A stretch of DNA of 24,183 nt, from NCBI GenBank assembly GCA_947259185.1, contig CAMYKT010000026.1:1-24183 (forward strand). The letters run 5' to 3'. The DNA comes from an uncultured Methanobacteriaceae archaeon. GTDB lineage: Archaea > Methanobacteriota > Methanobacteria > Methanobacteriales > Methanobacteriaceae. Below are positions 20,866-24,183 of the stretch, piece after piece. How positions within the stretch are numbered: the first letter of the stretch is position 1; every line of letters begins with the position of its first letter. The notes beneath the pieces were generated by a model. The model was not told the DNA's origin. It ran no database searches and worked only from the letters and a program-made list of their open reading frames with translations. The position numbers were made by a program, and so were the translations under genes.

Positions 20866-23445
20866 ATGATACGAAAACAGGATAGGATATACTCTTCTAA
20901 GGAGATTTATGCTAATTTACATCCCTGGGTAAGTAAATGGTTTAAAGGAAAGTTTGAAACATTTACCCCTGCCCAAAAATACGCCATCATGGATATTCAT
21001 CAGAAAAAAAATGTGCTGATTTCATCCCCCACCGGTTCAGGAAAAACTCTTACTGCCTTTTTATCCATTATAAGCGAATTAACTTCTTTAGCCCAAAAAG
21101 AAGAATTAGAGGATAAAGTTTACTGTATTTATATTTCCCCTTTAAAGGCCCTGGATAATGATATTGAAAAAAATTTAGAGGAACCTTTAAGGGAAATAGA
21201 GCAAATAGCAGGCAAAGATTTGGGAATACGAAAAGCAGTGCGTACTGGTGACACCCCCCAATCTAAACGTGCGGCCATGCTCAAAAAACCACCCCACATC
21301 CTCATAACCACCCCGGAAACACTATCCATCCTTCTGGTGGCACCTAAATTTAGAGAAAAGTTATCCCATGTTAAATATGTTATTGTGGATGAAATTCACT
21401 CCCTGGCAGAAAATAAAAGAGGAGTGCATCTTTCTTTAAGTCTGGAAAGATTACAGCACCTCATTGGTAATTTCACCCGTATTGGTTTATCAGCCACCGT
21501 TCATCCCCTGGAGAAAGTGGCCCGGTTTTTGGTAGGATATGAATATGGCCAGGTAAGAGAATGTTTGATAGTAGATATTAACTATCTTAAACAACTGGAT
21601 ATGGAAGTTATCTGTCCGGTGGATGATATTATTGCTGCTGACCCGGATGAAACCAATACCGCCATGTACCACCTGCTGGATGATTTAATTAGCCAGCATA
21701 AGACCACTTTAATATTCACCAACACCCGGAGTGGTACTGAAAGCATTGTTTATAACCTGAAAAAACGTTTTAAGGAGAATTATAACCAGGAAAACATCAT
21801 GGCCCATCATTCTTCTCTTTCTAAAGAAATACGTTTGGAAACAGAAAATAATTTGAAGGAAGGGAAGTTGAAAGTGGTGGTTTCCTCCACCTCACTGGAA
21901 CTGGGAATTGATATAGGATATATTGACCTGGTAATACTGGTAAGTTCCCCTAAATCTGTTTCCCGGGCCCTGCAACGTATTGGCCGCAGTGGCCACCAGT
22001 TACATGAAAAATCTAAAGGCCGTATGCTGGTGGTGGATCGGGATGATCTGGTAGAGTGTTCGGTTATTTTAAAAAATGCGCTGGAAGGAAAGATAGACTC
22101 CATAAAAATACCTACTAACTGTCTGGATGTATTATCCCAGCATATCTATGGTATGGCTATAGAAAATAAATGGGATATTGATTATGCCTATGAAGTTATA
22201 AAAAAGAGTTACTGCTACCATCAACTCTCTAAAACAGATTATTTAAGTGTTTTAAGTTATATGGCTGGAGAATATACCAGTTTAGAGGATAGATATGTTT
22301 ATGCCAAAATCTGGGTGGATTATAACAAGAACATGTTTGGAAAAAGAGGAAGATTAGCCCGGATGCTTTATTCCACCAATATTGGTACTATACCGGACCG
22401 CAGTGGAGCAGTGGTAAAATGTGCCGGTAAAGTGGTAGGCCGGATAGAGGAGGATTTTATGGAGAAACTCCGTAAAGGAGATAGCTTCGTTTTGGGAGGA
22501 AATATTTACCGGTTCAATTATGCCCGGGGCATGAGTGTAAATGTAAGTCACGCTTCCGGGCCCCCTACCATTCCTTCCTGGTTTTCTGAGCAGTTGCCCC
22601 TATCATTTGATCTGGCAGTTGATATTCAACGTTTCAGGGATATAATGGACAGTAAACTAAGTTATGGCAGGAGTAAAAAAGAAATCATGGAATTTATTCA
22701 TGATTATTTATATGTGGATTACAATGCCGCCCACTCTATCTTCCAGTATTTCCAGGAGCAGTACCTTTTTGCCCATATTCCCAGTAACCGGCGGCTTCTG
22801 GTAGAATATTATACCGGTTTTGGGGGTAGGAAATTTGTGGTTTTCCACACCTTATTTGGAAGACGGGTAAATGATGCCTTATCCCGGGCCCTGGCCTATA
22901 TTATTGCTAAAAAATTTAAAAGAGATGTTATGATTTCTGTATCAGATAATGGATTCTATTTAAGTTCTGATGGGAAAATTGGTGGTTTGGAAGCCTTCAA
23001 AGAGTTGAATTCCGAGAACCTGGTGGAGATTCTAATTAAAGCCATAGATAAAACAGAAACTCTGGCCAGCCGGTTTCGTCACTGCGCCGGAAGGTCTTTA
23101 ATGATACTGCGTCGTTATAAGGGCCAGGCAAAATCCGTGGGGCGCCAGCAGGTCAAAGGGAAAATATTGCTTAAATTTGTACAGGAACTTGATGAGAATT
23201 TTTCTATTCTAAAAGAAGCACGAAGGGAAGTTATTGAAGATTACATGGATGTTAAAAATGCCCAGAGAGTTTTAGAATGGATAGAAAGTAATCAAATGGA
23301 AATAAAGCAGTTCAATACTAAAATTCCTTCTCCTTTTGCATTTAATCTGGTAGCCCAGGGATATCTGGATGTTTTAAAGTATGAAGAAAGAATAGAGTTT
23401 ATAAAAAGGATGCATGAAGCCATTGTAAGGGAAATAAGTGGATGA
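20866..23445 (+). CDS. lhr: Lhr-core family ATP-dependent DNA/RNA helicase
   Basis: Large superfamily 2 helicase that translocates 3' to 5' on single strands and unwinds DNA or RNA-DNA duplexes. Motifs: Q-like FTPAQKYAI, Walker A SSPTGSGKT (53-61), Ia YISPLKALDND, DEIH (175-178), SAT (209-211), TNTRSGTES (IV), STSLELGIDIG (V) and QRIGRSGHQ (VI). After the two RecA domains come a winged helix and the Lhr-specific C-terminal domain (about 570-859), which contains GRSKKEIMEF and GFGGRKFVVFHTLFGRRVND. At 859 residues it is an Lhr-core protein without the long C-terminal extension of bacterial Lhr. It has a weak ribosome site at ATG 20866 and follows the phosphoesterase. Archaeal Lhr is tied to replication-associated repair. 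Confidence 0.95.
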   Translation: MIRKQDRIYSSKEIYANLHPWVSKWFKGKFETFTPAQKYAIMDIHQKKNVLISSPTGSGKTLTAFLSIISELTSLAQKEELEDKVYCIYISPLKALDNDIEKNLEEPLREIEQIAGKDLGIRKAVRTGDTPQSKRAAMLKKPPHILITTPETLSILLVAPKFREKLSHVKYVIVDEIHSLAENKRGVHLSLSLERLQHLIGNFTRIGLSATVHPLEKVARFLVGYEYGQVRECLIVDINYLKQLDMEVICPVDDIIAADPDETNTAMYHLLDDLISQHKTTLIFTNTRSGTESIVYNLKKRFKENYNQENIMAHHSSLSKEIRLETENNLKEGKLKVVVSSTSLELGIDIGYIDLVILVSSPKSVSRALQRIGRSGHQLHEKSKGRMLVVDRDDLVECSVILKNALEGKIDSIKIPTNCLDVLSQHIYGMAIENKWDIDYAYEVIKKSYCYHQLSKTDYLSVLSYMAGEYTSLEDRYVYAKIWVDYNKNMFGKRGRLARMLYSTNIGTIPDRSGAVVKCAGKVVGRIEEDFMEKLRKGDSFVLGGNIYRFNYARGMSVNVSHASGPPTIPSWFSEQLPLSFDLAVDIQRFRDIMDSKLSYGRSKKEIMEFIHDYLYVDYNAAHSIFQYFQEQYLFAHIPSNRRLLVEYYTGFGGRKFVVFHTLFGRRVNDALSRALAYIIAKKFKRDVMISVSDNGFYLSSDGKIGGLEAFKELNSENLVEILIKAIDKTETLASRFRHCAGRSLMILRRYKGQAKSVGRQQVKGKILLKFVQELDENFSILKEARREVIEDYMDVKNAQRVLEWIESNQMEIKQFNTKIPSPFAFNLVAQGYLDVLKYEERIEFIKRMHEAIVREISG

Positions 23446-23459
23446 AATTATGTAAGATT

Positions 23460-24161
23460 TTATGATTCTTTTTTAGTTTTGGAAATAACCAGCATCTGGT
23501 TTCCCCCGGGGCGGAATTGGTAATCCACCTTCACCAATTTAGATTTATAATTATCAGGAAGGGAATTAGTTACCTTTTCCACCATGGTTGATTTTAATCC
23601 CTTATGTTTTACCAGGGGATATAATTTCAATTCTTTTCTAGTAACCCTCATCATTTCCTCCACGGCTTTCAAGTGGAACTCTTCACCCAGGCGGTGATCA
23701 TAAATAAATAGTAAATGAGCACAGAGTACCAGATCAAAGCTGTTATCCTCAAAGGGGAGGTTCGTTAGATCCCCTTTCAGATATATTTCCCCTTTTCCCA
23801 TCTTATAATCTAGATAAAAATCCTGACAGGACTTTTTTCTGTGTTTTTTTAGTTCATCCAGATTATTAAAGAAACTCCAGATAAATTCCTTTTTCATTTT
23901 TTCCAATGCATCAACTAGAGCTTGCAAGTGTTTTTGGCACCGGAGTTGTAAAAATTCAGGGCTTTTATCATAAATTAAATCAACAGCAGTAACTTCAAAG
24001 TCCTGTTTATTCATATATGATGTAAATGAACTGGCCCCTGCTGCACAGTCCAAAATTTTTTGATTTTTTAAATTTTTAAGGTCCAGATCAAACATTTTAA
24101 TATATTCCATCCAGCTGCGTCCAATAAATATTGGTCCGGTAATTTTAGTTTTGTTTTTCAT
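23460..24161 (-). CDS. Class I SAM-dependent methyltransferase
   Basis: A 233-residue soluble methyltransferase with a Rossmann-type fold. Motif I is ILDCAAGASSFTSYM (about 36-50), the acidic end of strand 2 is VTAVDLIYD, motif II-like GDLTNLPFEDNSFDLVLCAH sits at mid-chain, and EEMMRVTRKELKLYP marks the later strands. The insert between strand 2 and motif II (residues 65-130) is long, Lys- and aromatic-rich, and may hold the substrate-binding part. I cannot name the substrate. ATG 24161 is preceded by AAAGGT. The stop lies 14 bases from that of the convergent helicase; what lies upstream is beyond the window. Confidence 0.85.
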   Translation of the reverse strand: MKNKTKITGPIFIGRSWMEYIKMFDLDLKNLKNQKILDCAAGASSFTSYMNKQDFEVTAVDLIYDKSPEFLQLRCQKHLQALVDALEKMKKEFIWSFFNNLDELKKHRKKSCQDFYLDYKMGKGEIYLKGDLTNLPFEDNSFDLVLCAHLLFIYDHRLGEEFHLKAVEEMMRVTRKELKLYPLVKHKGLKSTMVEKVTNSLPDNYKSKLVKVDYQFRPGGNQMLVISKTKKES

Positions 24162-24183
24162 TTAAAGACCTTTTAATTGTTTT

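Noticed and set aside
1..24183. CRISPR arrays, tRNA/rRNA genes, insertion sequences, integrases, toxin-antitoxin or defence systems
   Set aside because: Looked for and not found: no regularly spaced repeats, cloverleaf sequences, transposase or phage motifs.

Overview
The window looks like chromosomal DNA of a methanogenic archaeon of the Methanobacteriales, most probably a Methanobacterium-like organism. That placement is inferred. The sequence is AT-rich, has archaeal TATA boxes 22-30 bases upstream of inferred starts, and uses GGTGA/GGAGG ribosome sites. It carries typically archaeal proteins: EndoMS/NucS, an Lhr-core helicase with a COG1407-type phosphoesterase, and a 7TM-PAS-HisKA_2 histidine kinase. 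TTG start codons are frequent. I see no tRNA, rRNA, CRISPR array, insertion sequence or phage gene.

Layout. 1-4.5 kb: sensor kinase, HIT protein, an Fpg/Nei glycosylase with a degenerate zinc finger, and a 14-TM-type MFS exporter. 4.5-6.4 kb: a minus-strand operon of a monocluster ferredoxin, a MetX-like alpha/beta hydrolase and two small unknown proteins with TTG starts. 6.4-9.1 kb: a small unknown gene, a decayed SnoaL/NTF2-like pseudogene that no open reading frame reveals, and an M48 membrane protease with a long N-terminal extension. 9.1-12 kb: nucS facing a moxR-VWA (CoxE-like) pair. 12-14.4 kb: mntP (with a structured leader), a nitrilase-family amidohydrolase and a CruF-like carotenoid hydratase. 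14.5-17.9 kb: minus-strand crtI, crtB and a LyeJ/CrtEb-type UbiA prenyltransferase. 18.2-19.9 kb: a HEAT-repeat protein and a second, MenA-like UbiA prenyltransferase. 20-24.2 kb: a metallophosphoesterase, the Lhr-core helicase and a SAM methyltransferase.

The most interesting system is the carotenoid block. CrtB, CrtI, a LyeJ/CrtEb-type elongase and a CruF-type hydratase sit together in about 4.2 kb. Those are four of the five enzyme types used by haloarchaea to make the C50 carotenoid bacterioruberin; a second desaturase (CrtD) is not in the window. The condensation, prenyl-transfer and hydration steps need no oxygen, so an anaerobic C45/C50 pigment pathway in a methanogen is a reasonable inference. 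The neighbours (Mn2+ exporter, Fpg, NucS, Lhr/phosphoesterase, MoxR-VWA) suggest, weakly, a stress and genome-maintenance neighbourhood.

Second in interest are regulatory structures: a perfect 9-bp dyad with a 4-base loop between moxR and mntP, two consecutive dyads in the mntP leader, and repeated GGGAAC/GTTCCC half-sites around the promoter of the second UbiA gene. All functional calls rest on motif reading by eye; no search was run.
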